From Bacillota bacterium (lineage in GTDB: Bacteria > Bacillota > Clostridia > Christensenellales > JAEXRW01): 64,000 bases of DNA. Under the pieces are notes generated by a model. The model made no database searches, was not told the origin of the DNA, and saw nothing but the letters and a program-made list of their open reading frames with translations. Both the position numbers and the translations under genes were made by a program. The stretch lies in the NCBI GenBank assembly GCA_023454175.1, contig JAEXRW010000008.1:124001-188000 (forward strand). Direction: 5' to 3'. Position 1 is the first letter of the stretch. Each line of letters opens with the position of its first letter. Shown here in pieces: positions 34,986 to 44,184 of this stretch.

Positions 34986-36497
34986 CTACCTGCCCACGGT
35001 CCCGGTCTTGTTGATGAGCGTATCCAGCAGATCATCGATCGCTGTGATCATCCTGGCCGCGGCGGAGTAGGAATGCTGGTATTTGATCATATTGGTCATT
35101 TCCTCGTCGATGGATACGCCCGAGATCGATTGCCGGCGGCTTTCGAGATTGTCGCTCAGCACCTTCTGTCCGTCATACATCTGGCTGCAGTGGGAACTCT
35201 CGATGGCGATCTCCACCACCAGGCTCTTGATATAGCTTTCACAGTTGAACCCGTCAGCAGTGTCGATATCCCCTTCCAGACCCGCCAGCTGCAAGGCTAT
35301 CTTATTATTGTTGCTCTGGTTGTTCGTCGCGCTCAGGTCTATCAGGCTGTCCGAAGCGGCGATATTGTTTACATTGCTCAAAACGGCGGCGGACAGGTTG
35401 AAGTTCCCTGCCGTGAGAGCGGTATATCCCCCGGTGGGGATCGCAAAAAAGTCCACTCCGTTGTGGGATTGGGTGGCCGGATCGGTGCCGTAGGGCATCG
35501 TATAGCCTGTCTCATGGATCGTGTTCACGTCCTGGGCGATCCTTCTTGCCAGATAATTCAGGTTATCGATGATATACGGGATCCCGATATCGTCCTTCGT
35601 ATTCCCGTCCCGCAGCTGCCTGTAGGCTTCCAGTTTGCCGCTTGAATAGACCAGCGGGGATGCAGGTACGGGGTCTCCGGTGACAGGGTCGGTGGTTGCC
35701 GCCCAATTGATGGCATACATGCCCGTCGTGACGTTGCGTGTCGCCTCGATTTTATGGTAGGAGGTATGGCTCACCAGGGTCTCGCCCTCTATAGTAACGA
35801 TGAGCTGGCCCTGTGTATTCTCCGAATAATCGATATTCACCAGCTGGGAAAGGTCGTCCAGCAGTACGCCCCGTTTGTCGCGCAGGTCGTTTGCCTTCTC
35901 TCCGCCCAGTTCATATGAATAGATCTGTTGGTTGATATCTGCGATATTCCTGGCCAGGTCGTTGATCTGTTCCGCCGTGGTGCGCATCATATCGTTCATG
36001 TTGTTCTGCATGTCCGAGAGCTGCGTATAGTAATGGTTGAATGTCTGCGTCAGTTTCAGCGCATTTTGCTGCAGGCTCGTACGTATCTCCTTGCTTACAG
36101 GGTCTTTTGTCAGCTCCTGCAGGCTGGAAAAAAATTGGGACAGCGTATCGGTGATGCTGCCGTCGGATGTTTCGTTCATCATCGTCTCGATAAAATTCAA
36201 TTCCTGCGTGCGCACATCCCATTGGCCCAGGGCAGCGTTTTCCCTGCGGATTTCGTGGTCCACATAAGAGTTGCGTATCTGGTCCAGGATCTGGGACTCC
36301 ACGCCCCCGCCCGTCTGTCCTTTTATCCCGTAAAAACGCGAGATCGATCCAGCCGGTTCGATGGACGAGGTTATGAGGCGCTGCCGGGTATAGCCCCTGG
36401 TATCCGCGTTGGAGATATTGTGCGCGGTTACCTGCAGCTGGTTCTGGCTGATGAAAAGGCCTGTTTTTGCGATTTCGAGACCGTAAAATGAACCCAT
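34986..36497 (-). CDS. flgK: Hook-filament junction protein FlgK
   Basis: 503 residues. FYGLEIAKTGLFISQNQLQVTAHNISNADTRGYTRQR at the N-terminus and VSIDEEMTNMIKYQHSYSAAARMITAIDDLLDTLINKTG at the C-terminus are the standard FlgK ends. Follows flgN by 4 bases. Confidence 0.95.
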   Translation of the reverse strand: MGSFYGLEIAKTGLFISQNQLQVTAHNISNADTRGYTRQRLITSSIEPAGSISRFYGIKGQTGGGVESQILDQIRNSYVDHEIRRENAALGQWDVRTQELNFIETMMNETSDGSITDTLSQFFSSLQELTKDPVSKEIRTSLQQNALKLTQTFNHYYTQLSDMQNNMNDMMRTTAEQINDLARNIADINQQIYSYELGGEKANDLRDKRGVLLDDLSQLVNIDYSENTQGQLIVTIEGETLVSHTSYHKIEATRNVTTGMYAINWAATTDPVTGDPVPASPLVYSSGKLEAYRQLRDGNTKDDIGIPYIIDNLNYLARRIAQDVNTIHETGYTMPYGTDPATQSHNGVDFFAIPTGGYTALTAGNFNLSAAVLSNVNNIAASDSLIDLSATNNQSNNNKIALQLAGLEGDIDTADGFNCESYIKSLVVEIAIESSHCSQMYDGQKVLSDNLESRRQSISGVSIDEEMTNMIKYQHSYSAAARMITAIDDLLDTLINKTGTVGR

Positions 36498-36501
36498 GGT
36501 G

Positions 36502-37011
36502 CTAAATCTCCTTGTCCAGTATGCCCATGCTTTCCACGTTATGCCGGGATTCCTGCCCGGCGTTGTTGTAGTTGTTGCCTACGTTGCCTGCCTGCAAAAA
36601 GGTGTCCATCCAAAAGGCGGTATATTCCAGCTGTGTGCCGATCAGTTTTTTGTTCAACTCGTTGCACCTTTGCAGTTCCATGATGATCCGGTTGAATTCC
36701 CGTTTGATTTCGTGCAGGCGCAGGCCTGCATCGCCGCCCAGATGGGACGCTATCTGCTCCATCGTCATGTCCTTGGAGGGGATTTCTCCGCTCTCAGCCA
36801 TTTCCGAAAGGAGCGCTGCACGTCTGGATTCCAGCTGTTTTACGGCTGAGAGGCTTTTGCGTTCCCTTGCCACGATCGTGTCCAAAAGAGGGACGTTTCC
36901 CTCTATGACGGCGTCTTTTTTTTGCTGCGCCAGCGCCAGCAGGTCCTGATAGAGGGATTTCTCTTCAGAGAGTACTTTATAAAGCCCATCGTATGAAGGA
37001 TCGGTTTTCAT
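36502..37011 (-). CDS. flgN: FlgN-family chaperone for FlgK/FlgL
   Basis: 169 residues, helical with heptads (LSEEKSLYQDLLALAQQKKDAVIEGNVPLLDTIVARERKSLSAVKQLESRR). FlgN proteins keep FlgK and FlgL export-ready. ATG 37011 follows GGAAGGGG. Identity rests on helical pattern and on position between flgM and flgK. Confidence 0.88.
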   Translation of the reverse strand: MKTDPSYDGLYKVLSEEKSLYQDLLALAQQKKDAVIEGNVPLLDTIVARERKSLSAVKQLESRRAALLSEMAESGEIPSKDMTMEQIASHLGGDAGLRLHEIKREFNRIIMELQRCNELNKKLIGTQLEYTAFWMDTFLQAGNVGNNYNNAGQESRHNVESMGILDKEI

Positions 37012-37036
37012 GCATGCCCCTTCCTGGTACAATGCC

Positions 37037-37315
37037 TTATTCGCCCAGGATCTTGTCCGCCACATCCTTGCCGGGGATCGAGTAGGTCCCGTTTTTCACC
37101 TGCTGGATCACGGCTTCGATGCGTTTGGCGTCTTCGGGCGAACGTACCGACATGGCGGTCTTGGCTTCCTTCATGGCCAGCGAATAGGTGATGGCTTCCT
37201 TGGATAGCTCCACCTTGTCGGTCTGCTGTTCCTGTCCGGTATGGGTGGGTTCCTTGTGCTGTACCTTGTTGTAATTGTTCACCGCTGCATTCGGCGGTAT
37301 CGGATTGATCTTCAA
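37037..37315 (-). CDS. flgM: Anti-sigma-28 factor FlgM
   Basis: 92 residues. DKVELSKEAITYSLAMKEA and the C-terminal RIEAVIQQVKNGTYSIPGKDVADKILGE are the FlgM sigma-binding helices. It holds FliA (gene at 40341) until the hook is complete and FlgM is exported. Its own operon has a sigma-28 site at 39356-39383, so it feeds back. Confidence 0.93.
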   Translation of the reverse strand: MKINPIPPNAAVNNYNKVQHKEPTHTGQEQQTDKVELSKEAITYSLAMKEAKTAMSVRSPEDAKRIEAVIQQVKNGTYSIPGKDVADKILGE

Positions 37316-37355
37316 GGCATTTCACCCCTTCTCAAAAAATTATATGTAAAACTTT

Positions 37356-37790
37356 TTATCTCGTGTTTAATGCGTGTGTGTTCCAGTCGTTATGCCGTTG
37401 CGGCGCGTCACTGCCTTCCGGTTTCTGCGGTTGCGCATCCGCTTCCTTCCTTGACGAGACCGCTTTGGCCAGGGTGTTTTCAAGGAATTTGGCGCATTGC
37501 CCGCAATACCTGCCCGTGGTGATATGTTTCCCGCATTTCTCGCATTTCAGGCAGGAGCTCGCCTCCCCCAATGCGAGGCGCCCTTCGCGCAGCAGCATCA
37601 GGATGATCTTGTCCTCCACGCCTGTTTCGCTGGTCAGCTCCACGATATCGGCGCCGGGATGGTTATACAGGTAATCCCGCACCAGTTGAAAGCACTCGTC
37701 TATCTTTGTCACGCACGCCGGGCATATATTCTTGCCCAGCGAGTTGAATATCTTTCCGCAAAAAGTACACTGGCGTATACTGCTGCCCAT
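37356..37790 (-). CDS. YvyF-like flagellar operon zinc-finger protein
   Basis: 144 residues. Two zinc-ribbon-like cysteine groups: CTFCGKIF...CPACV near the start and CLKCEKCGKHITTGRYCGQC near 80-100, with a winged-helix-like segment between (LTSETGVEDKIILMLLREGRLAL). This is the TIGR03826/YvyF type encoded just upstream of flgM in Bacillota. ATG 37790 has AGGGGG eight bases before. Possible regulator of flgM or motility; unproven. Confidence 0.85.
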   Translation of the reverse strand: MGSSIRQCTFCGKIFNSLGKNICPACVTKIDECFQLVRDYLYNHPGADIVELTSETGVEDKIILMLLREGRLALGEASSCLKCEKCGKHITTGRYCGQCAKFLENTLAKAVSSRKEADAQPQKPEGSDAPQRHNDWNTHALNTR

Positions 37791-37815
37791 TCGCTCATTC
37801 CCCCTGGCTGATTCA

Positions 37816-38571
37816 TCAGCGCATGTTGTTTGCCGCTGCTTCCATCTCATCCGCCGTGGTGATGGCCTTTCCCACCAGGCTGAAAGCCCTTTGTGCACGG
37901 ATCAGCTGCGTGAGTTCCCTGGCCAGGTCCACGTTGGACCCCTCCAGCGCTCCCTGGCGTACGGTGAACCCCGTAGCCCGTCTGGCGGCACCCGATGCCG
38001 GTGTTGGTGAGAAGCAGCTGGCGCCCACGTTTTGAAGGCCTGCATTGTTGTCAAATGACGCGATCCCCAGGGTGGCAAATGGAGCGCCCGTTCCGATGGA
38101 GAGCGCGCCCTCAGGGCTTACGTTGATGTCCTGAAGCTGGGGCAGCTTTATCTTCTGCCCGCCGGCATCCAGCACATAGTATCCCTGGGTGCTCACCAGG
38201 TAGGAGCCGCCCTGTTCCTCCGAGACGGCGAAGCTGCCGTTGCGGGTGTACTGGAGCGTTCCGCCCGGCCCCATCAGGGTAAAAAACCCGTCCCCTTCGA
38301 TGCACATGTCCAAAGGTTCGCCCGTCAATACCGGGATCCCCTGCTTGAAATCCTGCGTCGTAGCCGATATCAGCAGCCCGCATCCATTCTGCAGGTTGTT
38401 TCCCGTGGTCTGGGGCGCCCTGGCTATCGCCGTATACATGGCGTCCTTGAAGCTGATGCGGCCGGCTTTGAATCCGGTGGTATTGATATTGGCGATATTG
38501 TTTGCGATCGTATCGATGCGCAGTTGCTGCGTATTGACGCCCGTCTTGGCGGAGTAGAGTGCTTGCATCAT
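37816..38571 (-). CDS. Flagellar rod protein, FlgG type (FlhP-like)
   Basis: 251 residues. MMQALYSAKTGVNTQQLRIDTIANNIANINTTGFKA and the C-terminal SNVDLARELTQLIRAQRAFSLVGKAITTADEMEAAANNMR are the paired rod-protein helices; the middle has CIEGDGFFTL. The flhO-flhP pair in B. subtilis is the match for this and the next upstream gene. It builds the distal rod. Confidence 0.9.
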   Translation of the reverse strand: MMQALYSAKTGVNTQQLRIDTIANNIANINTTGFKAGRISFKDAMYTAIARAPQTTGNNLQNGCGLLISATTQDFKQGIPVLTGEPLDMCIEGDGFFTLMGPGGTLQYTRNGSFAVSEEQGGSYLVSTQGYYVLDAGGQKIKLPQLQDINVSPEGALSIGTGAPFATLGIASFDNNAGLQNVGASCFSPTPASGAARRATGFTVRQGALEGSNVDLARELTQLIRAQRAFSLVGKAITTADEMEAAANNMR

Positions 38572-38582
38572 CTTACGGTTAC

Positions 38583-39311
38583 CTATACCCTTCCTACATC
38601 GTTTACGGCTTTGCCCAGGGATTCGTCTATCATTTTCACCATCCGCTGGTTGGTATCATATGAGCGGGAGACTTCGATCATCTTGATCATTTCTTCCGCG
38701 ATATCCACATTGGAGCTTTCGATGAAGCCTTGCTTCACGGTGGTGGTATCGTCCCGTACAGCCCCCGCTCCGGCATACAGGCCGCCGCCTTCCTTGCGCA
38801 GCGCCGCAGGGTTTGCAAAGGATACGATCCTCAGCCTGTCGGTGGTCTTGCCGTTCACCGATACGTTTCCTTTTTCATCGATGCCAAATTCTCCGTTGCC
38901 CACATAGACCGGGCCGTTGTTGCCCAGCACCGGGAAGCCTTCGCTCGTCATCAGGTAGCCGTTGCTGCTCACTGCAAAACTGCCGTCGCGCGTGTATCTT
39001 TCCCCGCGTGGCGTGGATACCGTGAAATACCCCTGGCCCTGCAGGGCCAGGTCGGTGAGCATCTCCGTCTGCTCCATGTTCCCCTGGGTGAAGTCCGTGA
39101 TCACTTCATCGGTGTGGACGCCGGTATTCAGCGGGCCGATATACTGGTTGTCATTCATCCTCGTGATCAGGAGATCGCCGAAGGACCGAGCGAGCAGCGT
39201 ATCCTTCTTGTACCCCGCCGTTTCGGCGTTGGTGATGTTGTTGGTGATGACATCCATCTTCTTGCGCTGCACCAGCATCCCGGTACCCGCGATATATAAG
39301 CTGCGTAACAT
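38583..39311 (-). CDS. Flagellar rod protein, FlgF/FlgG type (FlhO-like)
   Basis: 242 residues. MLRSLYIAGTGMLVQRKKMDVITNNITNAETAGYKK and SSNVDIAEEMIKMIEVSRSYDTNQRMVKMIDESLGKAVNDVGRV are the rod-protein ends; LQGQGYFTV marks the middle. First gene of the operon that runs through flgM, flgK and fliW to csrA. GGGGG lies six bases before the ATG. Confidence 0.9.
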   Translation of the reverse strand: MLRSLYIAGTGMLVQRKKMDVITNNITNAETAGYKKDTLLARSFGDLLITRMNDNQYIGPLNTGVHTDEVITDFTQGNMEQTEMLTDLALQGQGYFTVSTPRGERYTRDGSFAVSSNGYLMTSEGFPVLGNNGPVYVGNGEFGIDEKGNVSVNGKTTDRLRIVSFANPAALRKEGGGLYAGAGAVRDDTTTVKQGFIESSNVDIAEEMIKMIEVSRSYDTNQRMVKMIDESLGKAVNDVGRV

Positions 39312-39329
39312 ATCAAGCCCCCAAATCGG

Positions 39330-39352
39330 TTATGGATAAGTTTTATCCATAA
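39330..39352. repeat. Perfect 10-bp palindrome at the transcription start of the flhO operon
   Basis: TTATGGATAA (39330-39339) and TTATCCATAA (39343-39352) around GTT, directly after the sigma-28 -10. Either an operator or a 5' RNA hairpin. In 39390-39680 I see only AT-rich DNA without a supported gene. Confidence 0.6.
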
Positions 39353-39355
39353 ATT

Positions 39356-39383
39356 ATATCGTGATTTGGGAGGTGAAACTTTA
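39356..39383 (-). promoter_or_regulatory. Sigma-28 promoter of the flhO-flgM-flgK-csrA operon
   Basis: On the minus strand TAAA (39383-39380), 16 bases, CACGATAT (39363-39356), 45 bases before the flhO-like start. Confidence 0.75.
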
Positions 39384-39681
39384 CTTAATTTTCAAAGTTC
39401 ATCGAAAAAACTGCATTTGCCCTGTGAAAAATAGGTTCACACCCATTCAGAGTGTTTTTTGTTCGTTTTTTGCATAATATCTATTCTTTTTGAACATTTT
39501 TTGGTGATATTATGGTCTCACAGGGTCCGACTATTACACTTAATATTACCATATATTATGTTGCATTCTACTATAATTTGTTATATGCTATTATATTCGG
39601 TTTTGCGCGTGAGATTCCCTTCTTCTCCCATTATTATCTGCGTCTTACAGCAGAGTGTTTTGTATGATATTGACTGGATTG

Positions 39682-40290
39682 TCAGTTTTCCTTCATGCCC
39701 AGTATGAGCGCCACCTCGCCCCTGGATATGCCCAGCTCCTTTGCGATCTGCTCGTCGCTCAGGCCTTCGTCCCGCATGAACCGCACGATCTTGTTCTTTT
39801 TCAGCGCGCCCTCCGCCATCATGGGCTCGGCTGCGGGGACGGCGGAAAGGGCAGAGCGTAACACAGGTTCCATGGCGGGTGCAGCGGCGGTGGGTTTTGA
39901 ATATTCCCTGGGCTGCGGTGCTGTTTTGATCACGGCGGCGGTTTCCCGTGTGCGTGATACGCCTGCCAATACCGGTTCACGTGCCTCTGCGGTGGGGGCG
40001 GGAGCCTGTAGCGGCTCCTTCATCTCCCTGTACAGCTGCTCCATTTTTCCCAGCATCGTCGCGGTTTCGGCTTTATCCTTTGCCATGTCCTCCCGGGCCT
40101 TTTCCACATACTCCTCCAGGCTGTTCATCATTTCCTCCAGGCTCTGGTAGAGTTTGAAGAGGCCTTCTTTTTCATTTGCCGTGGGTGCGGCTGACTTCTT
40201 TCTGAAGCGCACCACCCGCGCCACCAGCCATATCACGACGAGGACCAGCAGGAAAACGAAAATCGTGTACAGATACACCGTATAATCCAT
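39682..40290 (-). CDS. SwrB-like / DUF6115 membrane protein downstream of fliA
   Basis: 202 residues. One membrane helix at the start (about 5-27), a coiled coil (about 40-90), an Ala/Pro-rich linker and a C-terminal helix-turn-helix-like segment (IVRFMRDEGLSDEQIAKELGISRGEVALILGMKEN). The layout and the place right after the sigma factor gene match SwrB (YlxL) of B. subtilis, which promotes flagellar export gate activity. Identity is by layout rather than strong sequence match. Confidence 0.75.
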   Translation of the reverse strand: MDYTVYLYTIFVFLLVLVVIWLVARVVRFRKKSAAPTANEKEGLFKLYQSLEEMMNSLEEYVEKAREDMAKDKAETATMLGKMEQLYREMKEPLQAPAPTAEAREPVLAGVSRTRETAAVIKTAPQPREYSKPTAAAPAMEPVLRSALSAVPAAEPMMAEGALKKNKIVRFMRDEGLSDEQIAKELGISRGEVALILGMKEN

Positions 40291-40340
40291 AGTCTTTCAC
40301 TCCGTTTACATAGCCGGTTATAACAGGCAGGGAACCGGGA

Positions 40341-41096
40341 TTATTGGAAAAGGGCGGTCTGGACCTTGGATCTGAGTTTCAGTAGCACCTTGCTGTGGAT
40401 CTGGGAGATGCGGGATTCCGAGACGTCCAGCGCCTGTGCGATCTCCTTCATGGTCATCTCTTCGTAATAGTACAGCGTGATGACCAGTTTCTCGTTCCGG
40501 GGCAAAGCATCGATGATCCGCCCCATGATCTCCTTCATTTCCTGCTTTTCGATCCGGCTGTCCATCGTCCGTTCGTCATCCTGCAGGAAGGAGTCCTGCG
40601 CCACGTTGTTGGATACCAGGTCCTCAAAGTACATGATGTTGAAGATATGGGACTTGTTCACGGTTTTTTGGATGTCGTCCACATCCGTGGAAAGGTAGTC
40701 CGCCACCTCCTGCTCGGTGGGTGTACGGGAAAAGCGGTTCTCCAGTTCGCTGTACGCCTGGGAAACGGCTTTGATCTTGCGCCGCAGGCTGGAGGGCGCC
40801 CAGTCCTGTTTCCGCAGGTAATCCAGGATGGCCCCCTTGATGCGCATCGATGCGTAATATTCAAACTTCACTTCCGAAGTGACGTCATACTTCTCGATGG
40901 CGTCGATCAGCCCCAGTACGCCGCAGCTCACCAGGTCGTCATAGTTGCTGTAGCCCTCGTAAATGGGGAACATCCGGTAAGCGATGCTCTTCACCAGGCC
41001 GATATAGTTTACCACCAGTTCGTTTTTCGTTTCCAGCGACCGGCTCTGTGCGTATTCCTTCCACAAAGCGTCCAGTTCTTCGCTGTTTCTTGTCAT
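40341..41096 (-). CDS. fliA: Flagellar sigma factor FliA (sigma-28, SigD)
   Basis: 251 residues. Regions 1.2-2 (LVVNYIGLVKSIAYRMFP...YDDLVSCGVLGLIDAIEKYD...FEYYASMRIKGAILDYLRKQDWAP), region 3 and region 4 (LPRNEKLVITLYYYEEMTMKEIAQALDVSESRISQIHSKVLLKLR) are complete. ATG 41096 has AGAGGTG eight bases upstream. It should read the eight TAAn-N15/16-CGATAT sites listed here. It stands near the end of the run from flgB, so it is made as the export gate is made. Confidence 0.96.
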   Translation of the reverse strand: MTRNSEELDALWKEYAQSRSLETKNELVVNYIGLVKSIAYRMFPIYEGYSNYDDLVSCGVLGLIDAIEKYDVTSEVKFEYYASMRIKGAILDYLRKQDWAPSSLRRKIKAVSQAYSELENRFSRTPTEQEVADYLSTDVDDIQKTVNKSHIFNIMYFEDLVSNNVAQDSFLQDDERTMDSRIEKQEMKEIMGRIIDALPRNEKLVITLYYYEEMTMKEIAQALDVSESRISQIHSKVLLKLRSKVQTALFQ

Positions 41097-41291
41097 CGTG
41101 TGCACACCTCTTAGCGCTGTAAGTAATGGGCTGTATAGCAGATTATTTGATTGCTTTGTTTTATTTGCCGGTTGTATCAGTTCAATACCTTTTTTACCAC
41201 ATAGAACACCGTTTGGATCGGTATCCCGCACATTCGCTGTGTGCTGTCCCGTTTTTTACCGCCCGGCTTTCCATGAAGATATGGGTTTCCA

Positions 41292-41954
41292 TTACTTCTT
41301 TTTTTCTTCCCCATCCTTGTCCACCATGATCCCTTTGATCTGCTGCTTCATGATATAGCGTCCGATCAGGTTCTGGGCGTCGTTGCTGTAGTCGAAATAC
41401 CGTACGGCGATGCCGTAGGCCGCCTTCTTTTCACCCGGCGGGATACTCCGCTTGACTTCTCCCTTCAGGCTCAGTGTATCCTGTCCGATTTTCAGCTGCA
41501 GTTCAAACTGCGTGCCCGGCGCGTATTCGCAGGGGTAGTTGAAGAGCATTCCTTCCTGCGAAATGTTCACGGTCCTTGTCTTCACTGTCTCGATGTCCTC
41601 GGGTTCGCCATCCAGCGGCTTTACGGCCACTTCCAGGGAGATGGGCAGGCGGAAACTGCTGCGCCGCTGCCTGCGCTCCACCTTTGTTGTTGCGCGCAGC
41701 AGGCAGGCCTGTACGTTGCCGCGGTAGATTTCCTCTATCATGGCCGCCTCAAAGGTATGCATCCCGTTGGGACGGAAGAAAAAGCACTGCACCCTCTCCT
41801 CTTTCCGCAGCCTGTAGGGGATCCCTTTGATGGTGGGCTGCAGGATGGTAAAGCGTTCCCCCGGCAGTATGTCCAGCAGTTTCGTCCTGCTGCTCCCGCC
41901 TTCCAGCTCCAGGTCTATGATCTCGCCCAGTTTAACGATCTTGCTCATCAGCAT
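41292..41954 (-). CDS. PilZ-domain flagellar brake protein (YcgR/YpfA-like)
   Basis: 220 residues. A YcgR-N-like domain (about 8-90) precedes a PilZ domain with both c-di-GMP motifs: RxxxR at R98-R102 (RSSFR) and N-x-S-x2-G at N130-G135 (NISQEG). When bound to c-di-GMP such proteins slow the motor at the stator or rotor. It lies between flhG and fliA, 4 bases from flhG. Likely target of the cyclase at 8923 and others. Confidence 0.9.
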   Translation of the reverse strand: MLMSKIVKLGEIIDLELEGGSSRTKLLDILPGERFTILQPTIKGIPYRLRKEERVQCFFFRPNGMHTFEAAMIEEIYRGNVQACLLRATTKVERRQRRSSFRLPISLEVAVKPLDGEPEDIETVKTRTVNISQEGMLFNYPCEYAPGTQFELQLKIGQDTLSLKGEVKRSIPPGEKKAAYGIAVRYFDYSNDAQNLIGRYIMKQQIKGIMVDKDGEEKKK

Positions 41955-41958
41955 GGCT

Positions 41959-42822
41959 CTATCCCCCTGTGACTTTCTTGCCCATGAGCCTGCTCAGGAA
42001 GATGGCAAAACTGAATTTCTGGCTTTCATGTTCGGGGATGGCCAGGTACCGTTCTGTCAGCTGCTCGATATTCTGCGCCGCCACGCTTTTGGGGAAACTC
42101 ACCAGCACCGGCGCCTGCATTTTCACTGCCTTCACCATGCTGTCGTCGCGCAGGATATAGCCCAGCTGGTCGATGTCCACATCCATGTATTTCTTGGATA
42201 CCCGTATGAATCCGTCCAGGGCCGCCATCGCCTCCTTCTCGTTGTCCGCCTTGTTCACCACCAGGCGCAGGCGCGGCTTGTTCGTCAGCCGGTTGGATGT
42301 CTTCACCAGCGCGTATGCATCCATGATGGCCGTGGGTTCCGGGGTGGTGATGAGGATCGTTTCGTTGCTCGCGCCGATCAGCCGCAGGATATTTTCCGAT
42401 ACGCCCGCGCCCGTGTCAAAAATGATGATGTCCGCCAGGTCCCCCAGTTTGAGGAAGCTGTCCACCATCACATCGAACTGCGCGCCCTGCAGCTTGATCA
42501 GGTCGTACACGCCCGATCCGCCCGAGATGAATTGGATCCCCTGCTGGCTGGTCACGATGATATCGCGGATGTCCTTTTCCCCCGTCAGTACATGGGAAAG
42601 GTCGTGCTGCGTGGTGATCCCCAGCATCACGTCTATATTGGCCAGCCCCAGGTCCACGTCCACGATGAGGACCCGCTGTCCCTTGCGCCCCAGTGCGATG
42701 GCCAGGTTCACGGCAAAGCTCGATTTGCCCACCCCGCCCTTGCCGCTGGTGATGGTGATGACCCGCGTACTGCTGTTTTTCTTCTGCATCAGTTCCCTTA
42801 GACTTTGTGCTTGATCCAGCAT
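41959..42822 (-). CDS. flhG: Flagellar number regulator FlhG (MinD-like ATPase)
   Basis: 287 residues. The deviant Walker A SGKGGVGKS (26-34), VDVDLGLANIDVMLG, and DTGAGVSENIL identify the MinD/ParA group. The DQAxxLR motif at residues 3-9 (DQAQSLR) is the part of FlhG known to stimulate the FlhF GTPase. A C-terminal helix ending KFSFAIFLSRLMGKKV may bind membrane. Confidence 0.95.
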   Translation of the reverse strand: MLDQAQSLRELMQKKNSSTRVITITSGKGGVGKSSFAVNLAIALGRKGQRVLIVDVDLGLANIDVMLGITTQHDLSHVLTGEKDIRDIIVTSQQGIQFISGGSGVYDLIKLQGAQFDVMVDSFLKLGDLADIIIFDTGAGVSENILRLIGASNETILITTPEPTAIMDAYALVKTSNRLTNKPRLRLVVNKADNEKEAMAALDGFIRVSKKYMDVDIDQLGYILRDDSMVKAVKMQAPVLVSFPKSVAAQNIEQLTERYLAIPEHESQKFSFAIFLSRLMGKKVTGG

Positions 42823-42945
42823 AATATATTCCTACCCCAATTGATTCCGGCCGCACCCATCCATTCCCATTCATATATTCCACCGTGTTTAATCCCTGCC
42901 CGTAACGCTTCGATGATGTATAAGGGCTTTAACTCGATTCCCTGA

Positions 42946-43017
42946 TTCAAATCATGCCCGAAGGGCATACCTTAACTATTAACTATTAACTATTAACTGT
43001 TAACTCTCAACTCTCCC
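42946..43017 (-). repeat. Composite repeat overlapping the 3' end of flhF
   Basis: On the minus strand GAGAGTT-GAGAGTT-AACAGTT-AATAGTT (x3) units are followed by GGTATGCCCTTCGGGCAT (42971-42954, hairpin). The last codons and TAA stop of flhF lie inside the first units. 42823-42945 holds no gene. Confidence 0.7.
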
Positions 43018-44181
43018 AAGTATGTTTCCGGTGATCTTGGCCACGTCCGCCAGTTCGATATCGTTTGGCACGTTCTGCCCCGTCGTCACATAGGAGATCG
43101 GCTTCCCGGCAAAATTCACGATATTGAGCACGTTCCCCCATACGTTGACCTCGTCCAGTTTGGTGACCAGCACCTTGAAATCCTCCAGGAAGGAGTAGCT
43201 TTTGATGATGTCCTTGCAGGCGTTGCAGCTCGTGCTCACGCTCACCACCAGCAGCACTTCGTCCGCCTCGCCGTATTTTACCAGGTTTTTGATCTCTTCC
43301 CGGTGCTTTTCATCGTTGGGGCTCTTGCCCGCCGTGTCGATGAGCACCACGTCCATGTCCTCATATTCCTTTAATGCGTCGGCCAGTTCGGGCGGCGAGT
43401 AAACGATGCTCACCGGTATTTTCAGGATATCCGCATACGTCTTGAGCTGTTCGTGCGCCGCGATACGGTAGGTGTCGGTGTTGATCAGCGCCACCTTCAG
43501 TTCCTGCGCCAGCGCAAAAAGGCCCGCCAGCTTCACGATTGTCGTCGTCTTCCCCACGCCCGTGGGCCCGACCAGCAGGATCACGTTGCGCTTGAATTTT
43601 TTGATGCGGATGGGCACCGCCTGCCCCAGTTTTTCCAGGATGAACTGCTCCGCCACTTCCCTCGGGTTGATCGAGAGCTTTTCCGATATCTTCTGCGCGT
43701 CCAGCGCCAGCTTGCGCGCCAGCTTGTCCTGCACGTCATGCTCCACCAGGCCGTCATACAGGTCCGTGGCGGATGGGGTGAAATTCAGCAGCGTTTCGCC
43801 GTCCGCCGCCTTCATTTTCACCGTGAAATCCTTCACTGCCTCCTGCAGGGCGTCCAGCTTGCTGCTCAGCCTTTCGATTTTCTCCGCCTCCGCCACTTTC
43901 ACAGCTGTTCCGGCCGCGGCTGGAGCGGCTGCTCCGGCCGGCTGCAGCACCGGGACGGGCTCCTCCGCCTTGGGCGGGGCGGGTGTTTCGGCCCGCTGCG
44001 CCTTGGTCTCCTTGGGCTCGTATGCCACCACCACCTCGATCAGCCTTTTCTGCAGGAAACCGAATACGTTTTTCCGCCGTATCGGCCTGCTGTTGAGGAT
44101 GATCGCATCCGGTCCCAGGTCCTTGCGGATCTTTTCCATGGCGTCTTTCATGTCGTTGGCGATGTACCGTTTTACAAACAT
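43000..44181 (-). CDS. flhF: Flagellar placement GTPase FlhF (SRP family)
   Basis: 393 residues. N-terminal basic region with a Pro/Ala linker (about 65-95), then the NG domain of SRP GTPases: P-loop GPTGVGKTT (205-213), VALINTDTYRIAAHEQLKTYA, VVLIDTAGKSPND and VTKLDE. It fixes the site of the flagellum. The stop and last residues come from a tandem repeat, so the C-terminal end may be recently altered. Follows flhA by 3 bases. Confidence 0.95.
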   Translation of the reverse strand: MFVKRYIANDMKDAMEKIRKDLGPDAIILNSRPIRRKNVFGFLQKRLIEVVVAYEPKETKAQRAETPAPPKAEEPVPVLQPAGAAAPAAAGTAVKVAEAEKIERLSSKLDALQEAVKDFTVKMKAADGETLLNFTPSATDLYDGLVEHDVQDKLARKLALDAQKISEKLSINPREVAEQFILEKLGQAVPIRIKKFKRNVILLVGPTGVGKTTTIVKLAGLFALAQELKVALINTDTYRIAAHEQLKTYADILKIPVSIVYSPPELADALKEYEDMDVVLIDTAGKSPNDEKHREEIKNLVKYGEADEVLLVVSVSTSCNACKDIIKSYSFLEDFKVLVTKLDEVNVWGNVLNIVNFAGKPISYVTTGQNVPNDIELADVAKITGNILGRVES

Positions 44182-44184
44182 GGC

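Noticed and set aside
39459..39707. 82-codon frame on the plus strand before the swrB-like gene
   Set aside because: AT-rich, hydrophobic by composition, without a ribosome site, and it overlaps the end of the swrB-like gene on the other strand.
42972..43017. Tandem repeats as a CRISPR array
   Set aside because: Units are 7 bases long with no spacers, and no cas gene is present.
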